From contig NC_044986.1 of the NCBI RefSeq assembly GCF_008728515.1, positions 62,361,159 to 62,425,158 on the forward strand: a DNA stretch of 64,000 nucleotides. The letters run 5' to 3'. A program made the position numbers and the translations under genes. Of the stretch, positions 23,414 to 34,110 are shown in pieces (positions within the stretch are counted from its first letter, which is position 1; each line of letters begins with the position of its first letter). The DNA comes from Papio anubis (lineage: Eukaryota; Chordata; Mammalia; Primates; Cercopithecidae). The notes beneath the pieces were generated by a model, which saw nothing but the letters and a program-made list of their open reading frames with translations, was not told the DNA's origin and made no database searches.

Positions 23414-23732
23414 GGCCAAGCATGATGGCTCACACCTATAATCGCAGCACTTTGGGAGGCCAAGGTGGGCAGATCACTTGAGGCCAGGATATCGAGACCA
23501 GCCTAGACAACATGGTGAAGCCTCATCTGTACTAAAAATACAAAAGTTAGCTGGGAGTGCTGGCACATGCCTGTAATCCCAGCTAGGCGGGAGACTGAGG
23601 AATGAGAATCCCTTGAACCCGGAAGGCAGAGGATGGAGGCAGAGGTTGCAGTGAGCCAAGATCATGCCACTGCACTACAGCCTAGGTGGCAGAGAGACTG
23701 TTGTCTCCAAAAAAAGAAAAAAGAAAGAAATG
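23414..23732 (+). mobile_element. Alu (AluS-like), plus strand
   Basis: Full-length Alu starting GGCCAAGCATGATGGCTCAC. It is flanked by AAATGTCCTTTTT at 23,400-23,412 and again ending at 23,746, a clear target-site duplication. The right arm carries a short internal duplication around GGCAGAGGATGGAGGCAGAG near 23,625-23,645, absent from the Alu consensus. Confidence 0.94.
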
Positions 23733-23746
23733 GAAATGTCCTTTTT

Positions 23747-25570
23747 GCTCCATGTTACACAAATTGTTGTTTTAAGACCTATTACTGGATTACATTTATT
23801 ACTGTATCATTTATTATATTCTCTCTCCAAAGTTTTTCAGTTAAAGTAATTTTGCTTTAATTTAAAAGTATTTTCCTTTCACTGAATTTTTGACTTGTAA
23901 CTTCATAGGATATTGAGATTATATTTAAATGGACAAAAATATTTTATTATAATATTAAGTATCCTCATATTTGAAGATGAATGTAGAAAAATAAATCCTC
24001 ACTACATCATGTCCCATTTAATGTTCCAAATTTCTTTATTTGCTTTGATACATCTGACTATAGCATCATAAATATTTAAAAAGCAAATAGTGGTTAATTC
24101 ATATATCATACTAGCTAGATGAATTACTAACTACATTTTTTTCTATGTCAGGGAAAAGTTAGAACATTGTACTAGTACTTATATAAGCAGATGATCTCCA
24201 GTATATTTTCATTATATCCAGTATATTTCATTATTATCTTATAATACAGTATGAGCTAAGCTAATGAGAAGAAATATTGAAACCACCTTGCCAATATCAG
24301 TAACATTGACCTATCTTGGCCTCCTAAATCAGTTTTGGACTCAACCATCACATTCTATGAACTAAATTGAAACTCTCAAACCTTTTATTTCACAGTATTT
24401 CCTAGTGCCTATGGCTATAAGACAAATTTAAGGGGGAAATGGGTGCCTAAATTCTCAATTCACATTAATGGGTTAAATGTGTAACAAAGAGTAGTAGGCT
24501 ACTGCTTTGCAAAGCAGATTTTTATGCTTTGGCCCCTAGCCATACCCGAATTTCTTAGTAGGAAAATGTGTCCTCCCTTAGAACTGCTTCAGGAAAGTGG
24601 AATTCAAGAAATTGTTTTAAAAGAGTCATTTAAAATATGAAATCAGCAGAAATTGGGGATTTAGTTGATGGTAGCCAAAAACATTGTAAGGAGCACTGGA
24701 GGCTGTGTAAATTTGAAAGGATTGTGTTTGTAGGTATTGTGTTCAGCAGTCAACATGAGCAAAAATGATAAGAAAAAAAAGATTTAGCAGAGGCTTCACT
24801 GTCAGGGATGCTGACAGCCTGCCAAACACACAGAGGTAGCAACTATTCCACCTCTTTGGCTATCTTCAGGGTAACGTTACCCTTCCCTGCTAGACAAAGG
24901 AAAAGGCCTCCATTGAAATCTGCAGCATGCAGTCACACCCGCTTAAGTTGTGCTTGCTTTTCCCTCATACAAAATATTTGTGTATCTGCAAGCAGGGGGT
25001 TACATCTCCACCTAGCACATAAAATGGAGAAACAGCGTATATCATAATTTTTCACATGACAATAAGGACAAAAATTTTAGTTAAGTATATTTTACTATAT
25101 TGTTTGCAATTGTATATTGAAAGCATATTGTCATATTAAATTTATTTTTATTTCATTTTGTATACATAGGCTTCCTGGACAATTCAAGGAAATGTATTCC
25201 TCATTGTTCCTAGAAGTGTAGATTGCCTCCTGTCTTATAAGACAACTATTTGGTTAGAGCAGCTTCTGATTTTCTACATATGACTTACAATTTAAATATT
25301 TCAGGAAAGAGAGGGATAAAAAATATTTATTATATTTAATTAATGGATTTTCTGAACACAAAATGAGAAGAGAAAGAAAATGACTCTTCCGTCTGGTTTT
25401 GTAATGCGACATACTAACTTTGCCCTTTTAGTCTATTTGTTAGAGGAACTGAGCAGCTTCCTAGGATATTCTAAGTAAAAAAGAAGTGATGGGCATAATT
25501 CTCATTCAAAAATGCCAGGTGGCTGCCTGAGGGTAGAGCAGACTCTCAGTATATAGAGAGAATTTCCCTC
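23747..25570. other. Unassigned AT-rich sequence
   Basis: No recognised family or gene. Includes a small imperfect direct repeat of CCAGTATATTTTCATTAT at about 24,197-24,235. The 79-codon frame at 24,808-25,047 has no recognisable features. Confidence 0.4.
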
Positions 25571-25574
25571 AAAC

Positions 25575-26080
25575 TGTTATGCCCAGACCGTTTGTTCCCC
25601 AAAGAAGACCACCAGAGTCCAGAGTCAAAGCCAAGCGGCAAGGATCTTTTACTGCAAGTTCGAACTTGGTCCTTCCCTTCCACAGCATACAAGAGGGCCT
25701 CGAACAATGCGAGTGCTTGCTTTTTATAGCCCGAGGTAAATAGGATAGTAAGGTTACAGAGGAACAAAGGAATTCTTTTGGTTACAGCATTACAATTGGT
25801 TTACATTTTAAGTTATACATTTAGCAGTTTTCTATTGGTTCCCGCGCTTTCAGTAAAACCACAAACGGCTGTGTCCTTATCTGGGGACTTTTCCAGGTGG
25901 TGTTTGTACTGGGCTCAGGAAATTGAGAGATATATGGTGGGATGTGTTTGTACTGGGCTCAGGAAATTGAGAGATATATGGTGGGATGTGTTTGTACCGG
26001 GCCTGTTTGTGTTGAGCCCGGGGCTGAGGAATGTGCTTTGTGTTGAGCCCGGGGCTGAGGAATGTGCTTGATTTCTTTCA
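25575..26080 (-). mobile_element. Solo class I ERV LTR (minus strand), 506 bp
   Basis: The element runs TGTTATGCCC...TTTCTTTCA on the plus strand, that is TG...CA on the minus strand, and is flanked by AAAC on both sides (25,571-25,574 and 26,081-26,084). A 4-bp duplication is usual for class I (gammaretrovirus-like) ERVs. On the minus strand there is a TATA box (CTATAAAAAGC, about 25,720-25,730) and an AGTAAA-like polyadenylation signal about 70 bp downstream. The U3 end holds two perfect minisatellites (see separate entry). No internal region is attached, so it is a solo LTR. Subfamily not identified. Confidence 0.75.
25901..26068. repeat. Two adjacent perfect minisatellites inside the LTR
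   Basis: A 44-bp unit is present at 25,901-25,944 and 25,945-25,988 without a mismatch, with a partial third copy starting at 25,989. Directly after it a 31-bp unit is present at 26,007-26,037 and 26,038-26,068, also without a mismatch. Confidence 0.93.
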
Positions 26081-26084
26081 AAAC

Positions 26085-26479
26085 TAGCTCTCAACCCAAT
26101 ATGGACTCATGACTCATGAGTAAGGAAAAAAAAAAAGACACTCATTGAAAAACTTCCAAGGTTGATGACTAGATAGATAGATAGACAGAAATTTGTTACT
26201 GTGAAATATAAAGTAATACTTGAAAAAAAAAAACAAAACAAAATGGAAGACGATTTCAATCCTCAGTGGAATCTCATGTGCACAGAGTAATGAACAAGAA
26301 ATAACAGGGATGATGGTTTCCAATGAGAGGTGAAAAGACCCAGAAAATGTGGCTCAACTGTGGACACTAGATGCCACCAGGAGGTGGTGTAGGAAGCAAA
26401 TGTGCATGACCAAATCTGAAGGGAAACATCAGCAGAGGAAGAAATAGATGCTGGGATATTGAGTTACTATTTTTTCAAT
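26085..26479. other. Unassigned sequence with a short (GATA) run
   Basis: Contains (GATA)-type repeats at about 26,169-26,188 and an A-rich run near 26,224. No recognised gene. Confidence 0.4.
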
Positions 26480-26620
26480 GTTTGAGCCAACCCAAGCAAT
26501 GTGCTATGCCCTTTATATCAGTTATCTCAGTTGATCCCTATAGCAAGACTTTAAATTAGATATTATAATTCCCAGTTTACATATGAGGAAACTGATTATT
26601 TAAGAGCAAGTATTTTGAGG
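26480..26620 (+). mobile_element. MIR
   Basis: Good match to the MIR core: 'gtgctatgccctttatatca', 'gttatctcagttgatcccta', then 'attataattcccagtttaca' and 'tatgaggaaactga'. Confidence 0.75.
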
Positions 26621-26989
26621 AAACTACCCACTTCTAGTATCATTCTCCTGTCACACATGAAAATATACAATGACTCCATCTCTGGGAATTCTGGAAATCA
26701 AAACATTACATTCCAGATCATCATTAGAAGACCAAGAGCAGGAAGGAGTGTCATTAGTCAGAATTTAGAAATAGAACAATATATAGTAACTGTTTATACA
26801 CAAAACTAAGATGGTGGTAGGGAGATTGTTAGCTATAGATGATTTGAAAGAAAACTATAATTTAAGCTTTAAGATAAGACACAATGAAATTATTAATAGC
26901 ACTAAATAAGAACTACGGAAGGGAGGAGTAGAGTTTAGGTATCATTGGCTTGTGTCCTGATTACACCCAAGAAAGAAAATAAAGACTTC
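26621..26989. other. Unassigned sequence
   Basis: No recognised repeat or gene. The 64-codon frame is unremarkable. Confidence 0.35.
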
Positions 26990-27760
26990 AAGAATGCTGC
27001 CCAAGGTGGAAGGCACAAGTGATGACCTGACATTGTCAATTGGCATTAACAATTACGTTCTGGAGGAATTTCACTGTCTCCCTCTGCTTCTTTCACGTTA
27101 CCTATCTATTCCCTTTTTGTACAGATTTCAGAAGTAGAAAGCAAAGGAAGACAAACTCTCAAGCCTGTTGTGCTTTTACTTCCAGTTATTTTATTACTGG
27201 AATAGCCTCATTGTATGTAGAGGCTAATGCAAATCCATCTTGGATGCTAATCTGCCACTTGACTCTTATTAACCCCTGTTCAGGGAAAGCCTCTCAGAGT
27301 TCTACTTTGTCTGTTGTTAAGGTAAATCCTGCCCTTAAACCAAACATCCTTGACCAGAAATCCTACCCTTAGGCAGATTTACATAGCATTCTTGCTTTTC
27401 CCTGGGAAATCAGTCAACTTCAATCCCGTCTTTGTATGTTGGTTATGTGGGAACAGATAACTTATCTCTTTAGTTTACAGGTCTACAAATCATGATAAAC
27501 TGTGGTATTTAAGACCTGGATCTGGCAGGTAATGGTGTGGGGATCCACCATCTTGTGTCACTGTCACCCATGACTAGGGCTTCTCTTTGGAAATCCATAT
27601 TAAATGCTTCTTTCTGAGGAACTGGATGCGCCAGCCTCTTCCTTTGGCCTCTTAGCCTCCTTAGACTTTGGGGATAAATTTGCACAGATCTGGCTATTGC
27701 AGAACAGCATAAAAGGTTTTTGTTTTGTTTTGTTTTTACTACCAAGCGTCATAACAAATT
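26990..27760 (+). other. LTR-like segment of unknown family
   Basis: Less AT-rich than its surroundings. The plus strand has a TATA-like TGGTATTTAAGACC near 27,502, followed about 90 bp later by ATTAAATGCTTCTTTC near 27,599, which resembles the spacing of LTR promoter and polyadenylation signals. No TG...CA boundaries or target-site duplication are evident. The segment at 27,431-27,500 is a copy of sequence from 29.9 kb (separate entry). Confidence 0.3.
27431..27500 (+). repeat. 70-bp copy of an MLT1-internal segment
   Basis: Matches 29,871-29,940 at 67 of 70 positions in the same orientation. Differences are at 27,433, 27,471 and 27,487. Similarity stops abruptly on both sides. In the other location the segment fits the MLT1 internal consensus order; here the surroundings do not, so this is the probable derived copy. 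Confidence 0.85.
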
Positions 27761-27774
27761 AAAAAACTATCATA

Positions 27775-27862
27775 AAATGGTTAAGCAGCGCATCCACAGC
27801 TACACAGTTAATAGGTAACAGAGCTGGGATATAAACACAGTCTGTCTGACTTGAGAAGCCAT
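27775..27862 (+). mobile_element. MIR 3' fragment
   Basis: Matches the second half of MIR: 'taagcagcgcatccacagct', 'acacagttaataggtaacag' and 'agctgggatataaac'. Confidence 0.6.
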
Positions 27863-27864
27863 TT

Positions 27865-28590
27865 TTTAATGCTTTTTATTTTAAAATAATTAAATATTAT
27901 ATTCACAAGAATTTGCAAGACAGTACAGAGAGGAACCTACACCCTTCACCCAGTTTCTTCCAATGGTTCTATGTTACATATTACAGTATAAATACCAGGA
28001 AGTTGTCATTGGTGCAATGCATGTGTACAGTTTCATGCCATTTTATCTTGTGTGTAGATTCTTGTAACTACCATCACCACTGCTAAAATACAGACCTGTT
28101 CCTTATCACAAAGCTCTCCCTCATACTACCCTTCTACAGTCACAACTGCACTATTCTCCAACCATTTCTAAACCCTGAAAATCACTTATCGGTTCTCTAT
28201 TCGATATTCTTATTTCAAGAATGCTATATAGTCATAAAGTATATAACTTCCTGATACTAACTTTTTTAAACTTTGTATAATACCTTTGATCCATCCAAAT
28301 TGTTTCATGTATCAAGTTTGTTCCTTTTTATTGATGACTAGTGTTATATGGGATGGATATTCTAGTTCGTTTAACCATTCATTTGTTGAAGGACATTTTG
28401 ATTGTTTCCAGTTTTTACTATTACAAATACACTTGCTATGAACAATCATGTAAATGTTTCCATCTGGACATACATTTTCATTGTTCTGTGATAAATATCT
28501 AGGATTATGACTGCTGGGTTATATGGTAATTGTATACTTAGTTTATTATTGTTTGTTTTTAAGAAACTGCCATTTTCTCCCCCTAAAAGG
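27865..28590 (-). mobile_element. L1M fragment, ORF2 end and 3'UTR (minus strand)
   Basis: The plus strand reads the antisense of an old L1M 3' end: 'cccttcacccagtttcttcc' near 27,942, 'tcttgtaactaccatcacc' near 28,060, 'tgttgaaggacattttgatt' near 28,384, 'tgctatgaacaatcatgtaa' near 28,434 and 'attatgactgctgggttata' near 28,503. Frames broken. Confidence 0.8.
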
Positions 28591-28647
28591 ATTCATGTTT
28601 TAACCACTGTATTTTAGTACTTTCTAAATTTGGATAAACAGTATCCA

Positions 28648-29080
28648 TGATGGCTGTGGTAGAGATAGAGACAGGAGACAGCCGGGGGTCCGGTGAAACT
28701 CCACCTTCAAGCCTAGGGCAGCCTGAAGACTGAAAAACCAGACTGCGGGTCCCAGATGGAACCCATCCTTTCCCGACTGACTCTCTGAATAATGCCCACC
28801 TGTGCACTAGGGGAAGGGGATGGAGCCAGGAGAAACTTGAGCTGTTTTCAGAGGGGAGGATCTGGGTTTCTTCAGTTCCTGTGTGGTGGCCTGGGATTCC
28901 ATCTGTGAGGCGGGAGACCTGCTAACAGGAGTCTCTTGCTTTCCTGAGAGTTCCTCTTTCCTTTTTTCTTTTCTCCTAACAAACCCTGTCCTACTCGCCC
29001 TACAATGTGTCCACATGCCTAAATTTTCCAGGCCATGTGACAAAAGCCTGTTTTTTTCTAGAACGGTAGCCAGCTTCCAA
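28648..29080 (+). mobile_element. Class I ERV LTR (plus strand)
   Basis: Begins TGATGGCTGTGGTAGAGATA, the start of a class I LTR, and ends in a C/T-rich R-U5 stretch: 'cttttttcttttctcctaac' near 28,961, then 'aaaccctgtcctactcg' and 'tgcctaaattttccaggcc'. It separates the L1M tail from the MLT1 element. Right boundary approximate; the family is not named with confidence. Confidence 0.6.
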
Positions 29081-29084
29081 TATT

Positions 29085-29531
29085 TCCAATATGGTCCCCA
29101 ATGATCCCTGCCTCCACCTGATATTCACAACCTTGTGTAATCCCCTCCCACATTTTTCTACATTTAGAATGTGTGGTCAATAGTTTAAAACAGAAATGAT
29201 GGTACAGACTTCCAAGATTAGGTTGTAAAAGACTGTAGCTTTCATCTCTCTCTTTCTCTCTGTCTGTCTCTCTTCATACGGCCTGAAGGAAGTCATGTTG
29301 GGAGGAACCTTATAGGTGAGTTCAGTTGTAAAGAACTGAAGCCTCCTGCAAAAACCACATGAGTAAACTTGAATCGTTCAGCCCCAGTTAAGCCTTCAGA
29401 GACTACAACTCTAGCAAACACTTCAACTGTAACCTTTTAAGAGACCCTAAGCCAAACTCAACTAGCTAAGACACTGCCAGATTCCTTAAGAAGCTAAGTT
29501 TTGTGTTATTTGTTACTCAAGCATACACAGC
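29085..29531 (+). mobile_element. MLT1 LTR, 5' LTR of a MaLR element
   Basis: Family words in order: 'tggtccccaatgatccctgc' at 29,091, 'tgtgtaatcccctcccaca', a (CT)-rich stretch, 'cagccccagttaagccttca' near 29,379, 'gagaccctaagccaaactca' near 29,441 and an end like 'taagttttgtgttatttgtt'. The 5' end may be clipped by the neighbouring class I LTR. Confidence 0.8.
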
Positions 29532-30150
29532 AAATACGTATTTTGACACAAAAGTGCAATGATGCCAAAATAAAAACTTGAAATGTAAGAGTGGCTTTGG
29601 AACTACCTAATGAATGGAGCTGAGTAAACTCTAAAGATTTTGAAAAGACTGCTAGTGATGTCTTAAAGAGGCTTTACACACTGTTCATAGCATTTTGACT
29701 TTGATGAATAATTCCTGGGCAGATATAGGACGGAGTCCTAATCAAGAAACTTCCAACTTTTTCCTGACTGAATTTAAAACTTCCTGGGAATCAAGACTCC
29801 TGTGTAACTTCCATTGTTCTCCTTTCTCATTAGAAATATCTATAGTGGTTATTCATATGCTTGTCCCACCTTCGTATGTTGGTTATGTGGGAACAGATAA
29901 CTTATCTCTTGAGTTTACAGGTCTACCAATCATGATAAACAGTACTGGAGCTTTACCTACAGAACTGCACCCAAGAAAACTTATCATAACTGGTCCTGAT
30001 TCATATAGTGAAATTCTAGATTATGAACCGATGCTGTAATAGGGTGAGGCTTTGTGGGGAATTGCGGGTGGGTGGCGAGGGGCCTTGGGAAAGGGTGAGT
30101 GCATTTTCAGTGTGGGAGTGATATGAATCATCAGCAGATAGAGGAAAAAC
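29532..30150 (+). mobile_element. MLT1 internal region, non-coding
   Basis: Carries the MaLR internal signature 'agagtggctttggaactacc' near 29,588 shortly after the left LTR, then 'tttgaaaagactgctagtga' and the segment at 29,871-29,940. MaLR internal regions in this size range have no functional gag or pol. The 114-codon frame here (29,695-30,039) carries no recognisable retroviral domain. Confidence 0.75.
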
Positions 30151-30640
30151 TGTGGCATCCAGGCCCCAAAATGGTTCCCAATGATTGCTGAATCCTGGTT
30201 TCACACTCTTGTCATGGTACGTCCCATATCGTACCAGGATCAGTCTATGTGACAGTAGAATATGACTGAAGTACTAGTAGAGTGTGTCACTACTGAGATT
30301 CAGTTATAGAAAACTGTGGCTTCCGTTTCATTCCCTCTCTCTCTCTCTCATCATTTGCTTAAAAGATGTAGCCCACATGGTGAAAAACTGAATCCTTCTC
30401 TTAACAGCCACATGAGAAACCTTAGAGTCAGATCCCTAGTCCCAATTAAGTCTTTTTTTTTTTTTAACTGCAGCTCTTGCCAACACCTCAATTGAAACCT
30501 CATGAGACAACTGAGATAACATCATTCAGCTAAGCCACTCCAGCATTCTTAATCCACAGAAACTTTTGCATAATAAATGTCCTATTTTCAAGCCACTAGG
30601 ATTTGGGGTAATTTGTTATGCAGCAACAGGAAACTACTAC
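30151..30640 (+). mobile_element. MLT1 LTR, 3' LTR of the same element
   Basis: Same order as the left LTR: 'aatggttcccaatgattgct' near 30,170, a (CT)n run near 30,340, 'tcccaattaagtc' near 30,440, 'agctaagccactccagcatt' near 30,529 and the end 'gggtaatttgttatgcagca' near 30,606. Left LTR, internal region and right LTR together form a complete MaLR-type element of about 1.56 kb. Confidence 0.8.
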
Positions 30641-30663
30641 TGTGATTAAGACTTAAGAACAAA

Positions 30664-30971
30664 GGCTGGGTGCAGTGGCTCGCACCTGTAATCCCAGGAC
30701 TTTGGGAGGCTGAGGCAGGCGGGTCATTTGAGATCAGAAGTTTGAGATAAACCTAGTCAACATGGAGAAACCTCATCTCTACTAAAATATAAAAATTAGC
30801 TGGGCATGGTGGTGCGCACCTCTAATCCCAGCTGCTCAGGAGGCTGAGGCAGGAGAATCGCTTGAACCTGGGAGGCAAAGGTGGCAGTGAGCCGAGATCA
30901 CACCACTGCACTCCAGCCTGGGCAACAGAGAGAGACTCAGTCTCAAAAAATAATAAGAAGAAGAAGAAGAA
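30664..30971 (+). mobile_element. Alu (AluS/J-like), plus strand
   Basis: Full-length Alu starting GGCTGGGTGCAGTGGCTCGC. The tail has degenerated into an (AAG)n microsatellite (about 30,950-30,970). Confidence 0.93.
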
Positions 30972-31413
30972 TGAAGATATCCACAAACATAGAAATATGG
31001 GTAAGATTTATCTGACATAGAAATAACCAGAGTTTTTTCCAAAAAATGTGATTTTAAACACAGTTTAGATGCTCAGAATTATTGTTTCAGAAAGGCATCA
31101 CTGAACTGTGATTATAATTTGTAGAACATATCTCTAACAAATTGAAGTGAACCCTTTTGAAACAGGAAATGTTCTCTGACTTGTTTACTCAGCCGGCAGT
31201 TCTCAACCCCTGAGAGGGTGCAGGGGCTGGGTGAGTGCTTCTGGCTGCCAGCAGGGGCAGAACTCTGTGTGGCCCCATGGCAGAGTCTTGGAGGGTATAG
31301 GTGACCCCTGGAGCCCAAGAGGGTGTGTGATACAGTGCAGTCTTTTTGCTTTACTGTCTAGGGACAGCTTAAGTATTTAACAGCTCATTGTGCCAACCTT
31401 CTGTATTTCGAGC
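30972..31413. other. Unassigned sequence
   Basis: No recognised repeat. Becomes GC-richer from about 31,190 toward the following LTR, so the LTR-associated sequence may start earlier than I have drawn it. Confidence 0.35.
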
Positions 31414-31871
31414 TGTTGTTCAGTATCCAGGAAGAATCAGGCCGCACAAATGAATTGAAGATGGTAAATGTGGGGGATTTTATTGCCGATGGAAGTGGCT
31501 CTCAGCAGGATGGGAAGCTGGAAAGGAAGGGGAGTGGGAAGGTGGTCTTCCCCTGCAGTTCAGGGCAGCCAAACTCTTCTCTATGGTCCCACCATCAAGC
31601 CGGCCCTCTGAAGTCAAGCTGCTTCTCACCAACATCAAGCTGCTGCTTCTCTTCTTTCCTTCTCTGTCACATGCTGCCAGTGGAGCCTGGGATTTTTATG
31701 GGTACAGGATGGGGGGGTGAGGTGGGCCAGGGTGGTTTTGAAAAAGGCAACGTTCAAACCAGAAAACAGGTATGTAAAGTTCTCACTTTGGGCCACGGGT
31801 CCAGGCTTGAGGGTAGGGCCCTCGCCAGGGATCACTCTCTTCTACCCAGTATTTCCCTGCCTCCTGTCCAT
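31414..31871 (-). mobile_element. Class I ERV LTR (minus strand)
   Basis: On the minus strand it begins near TGGACAGGAGGCAGGGAAAT (right end) and ends ...GGATACTGAACAACA (left end). It has a TATA-like CCCATAAAAATCCCAGG near 31,697 and a polyadenylation signal AATAAAATCCCC near 31,480, about 200 bp apart, as in class I LTRs. The plus-strand 182-codon frame across it is a by-product of its base composition. No target-site duplication is obvious, so the ends are approximate. Confidence 0.65.
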
Positions 31872-33544
31872 ATCAATTTTGGAGGAAAATATCAAAAAAA
31901 AAGAAGTTGTAAGTGTGTCTCCTATACTATCCAGGAAAGCACATATTCTGACCAGGTAATGTGAATTCATTTGGCCAGTGTTTAATCTTAACAAGAATTG
32001 CATAGTATTGATGACATTAAATCATTACACCAGCTCATCTGGTTGTGATTCCACATTCACAAAGAAACCATCTAATTATAACCTGGCTTACCTCATAAAT
32101 TTTCCTAGAGAAGACCCAGTTCACTAGCTACCTGATAGTTTCTAAGCTAGTTGGTATTTGTGACCTATATCATAAACAAGCATTCTGATTTTTACTTAAG
32201 TGTTATGTGGTCATGTTAGCAGAAGCCAGTTACCACAATTCTGATCAATTCTGGATGCACTGCAGAAAAAAATGAGCTTCTTAATTTTTAAGTCAAAAGA
32301 GCATGGGAACTTCACTGAGATCTTAACAACTAGGGCTCTTTTCTCTGCCCCTTCAACAACAGTGAGCTGGTCTCAATTCCATCTCTGATTTTACTCACTT
32401 TAAATTTGATACTACTATTACTAAATCTCACTGTGTTACCTATTCAATCAAATATAACTTAGTAACAGTTGTCAGGCAATTGAGAACATACTTCCATTTA
32501 ACAATGACAACAACAACAAAAAATGCTAAATGAATGAATGAATGATAGGTCAGTTAAATTTCAGAAGCTCTAGTGAAAAGCAAGTAATTTGAATGTATTA
32601 ACAAGGCAATGTAACGTGCTGGGGGAAATCTCATGTCATCATGTTTAGTGTGAGTATTTGCTACAATTTGTCAGTCAAGTATAATTTTATAAAGACCTTA
32701 TATTTAGAATCAAATCGCAATGCTTGGAAGTAATTGAGTTGCTATTCTATGAGGATTATGCTCTTCAAGGGAGAGTAGAACTGGTGAGAGGCTTCTAGCT
32801 TAAGTACAAGTTACGTAGTAATAATGGGCCTATGCATGTTTTATTGACTATAGGTTATTGTCCAATCAATGGGTCATTGGATCTTTATTATTTTAATTAA
32901 AATTGGTTCACTTTGATGACATAAAACATATTGATTATGGTTATTCTCTTCAGAGTCTTGAATGATTTGTTGGAAAATAGCAGTCTCTACCTTTCTCATC
33001 TACCCATAAATTCTGTTAAGCTGACCTTTAAGAACATCCCTGAAATGTATCTTTGGGACAATGTCTTTGATTTGTACTGTCTACATGGACTTTTTGTTTT
33101 TATTCACATTTTGACGAGGTAATCTTAGTCAAGGAATTATAGTCTCCACCCCTACACAGCGTAATACCAACCAGGAGAAAGGTCATTTAGCTATCTCTAT
33201 ATTTGATAAGATTGTTAGGTAAAGGGCCATTGCTCATGTAAATGTCTATACATTCTGTGCATAGCTACTTACTATTAACTTCAATATTGTTTAACTCAAA
33301 CACGTTATTGAATTTATATTCCTTCAGATTTTAGAAAACTAATTCTTGTGTTTCTTTTTTGTTCATGTGTTTATGCATTTATTTTAAAAATATCAGTGCT
33401 TACTGTGTATTAAGATGGGAATTTTTAAAAGACTATCAATAACTTCTCATTTGCACAAGGCTTTACCACCAAATAATTTATAAGATTTGTTTCTATTTTT
33501 CAGAGGTATTTGTTTGTTTTGAATTTTGAAAATGGTAATAAGCA
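31872..33544. other. Unassigned AT-rich sequence
   Basis: No recognised repeat family. Contains an (AATG)4-type run at about 32,531-32,546. Confidence 0.4.
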
Positions 33545-33690
33545 ACGGTAAAACGTCATAGTTCATCTGTTTTACAGATAAGAAAAGTGACGTTTACAAG
33601 TATAAGTTACCCAGCCTGTCAATTATTGGCTTTGTATACATGCCCAAGATCACCACATTAATATTTAGTGGTAGGATCACTAATTTTGTA
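33545..33690 (+). mobile_element. MIR fragment, diverged
   Basis: MIR-like order: 'catctgttttacagataaga' near 33,564, 'gttacccagcctgtcaatta' near 33,607 and 'cccaagatcaccacattaat'. Poorly conserved. Confidence 0.45.
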
Positions 33691-33828
33691 TATCAACTTT
33701 ATTGGCCACAGGGTGACAGATAAAATATTCTTTCTGGGTGTGTCTTTCAGCCTGTTTCCGGATGAGATTAGAATATGAATTGGTGGATTCAGTTACGTAG
33801 CTTATGCTTCACAATGTGGTTGGGCATC

Positions 33829-33840
33829 ATCCAAGTCTTT
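33829..33840. repeat. Target-site duplication of the L1PA insertion, left copy
   Basis: ATCCAAGTCTTT, identical to 34,898-34,909. Confidence 0.88.
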
Positions 33841-33851
33841 TTTTTTTTTTT

Positions 33852-33873
33852 CCATAGTCTCCTTATCATTCAC
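33852..33873 (-). other. Candidate L1 3' transduction, 22 bp between two A-tails
   Basis: On the minus strand the order is: L1 3' end, A-rich tail (33,874-33,905), a 22-bp non-L1 segment (33,852-33,873), a second pure A-tail (33,838-33,851), target-site duplication. This is the usual layout of an L1 transcript that read past its own polyadenylation signal and carried downstream source sequence along. Confidence 0.8.
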
Positions 33874-34110
33874 TTTTTTTTTTTTATTATTTATTTATTT
33901 ATTATTATTATACTTTAAGTTGTAGGGTACATGTGCATAACATGCAGGTTTGTTACATATGTATACTTGTGCCATGTTAGTCTGCTGCACCCATCAACTC
34001 GTCATTTACATCAGGTATAACTCCCAATGCAATCCCTCCCCCCTCCCCCCTCCCCATGATAGGCCCCGGTGTGTGATGTTCCCCTTCCTGAGTCCAAGTG
34101 ATCTCGTTGT

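Noticed and set aside
31416..31964. Plus-strand open frame of 182 codons
   Set aside because: It runs antisense through a minus-strand LTR that has its own TATA and polyadenylation signals. No recognisable protein.
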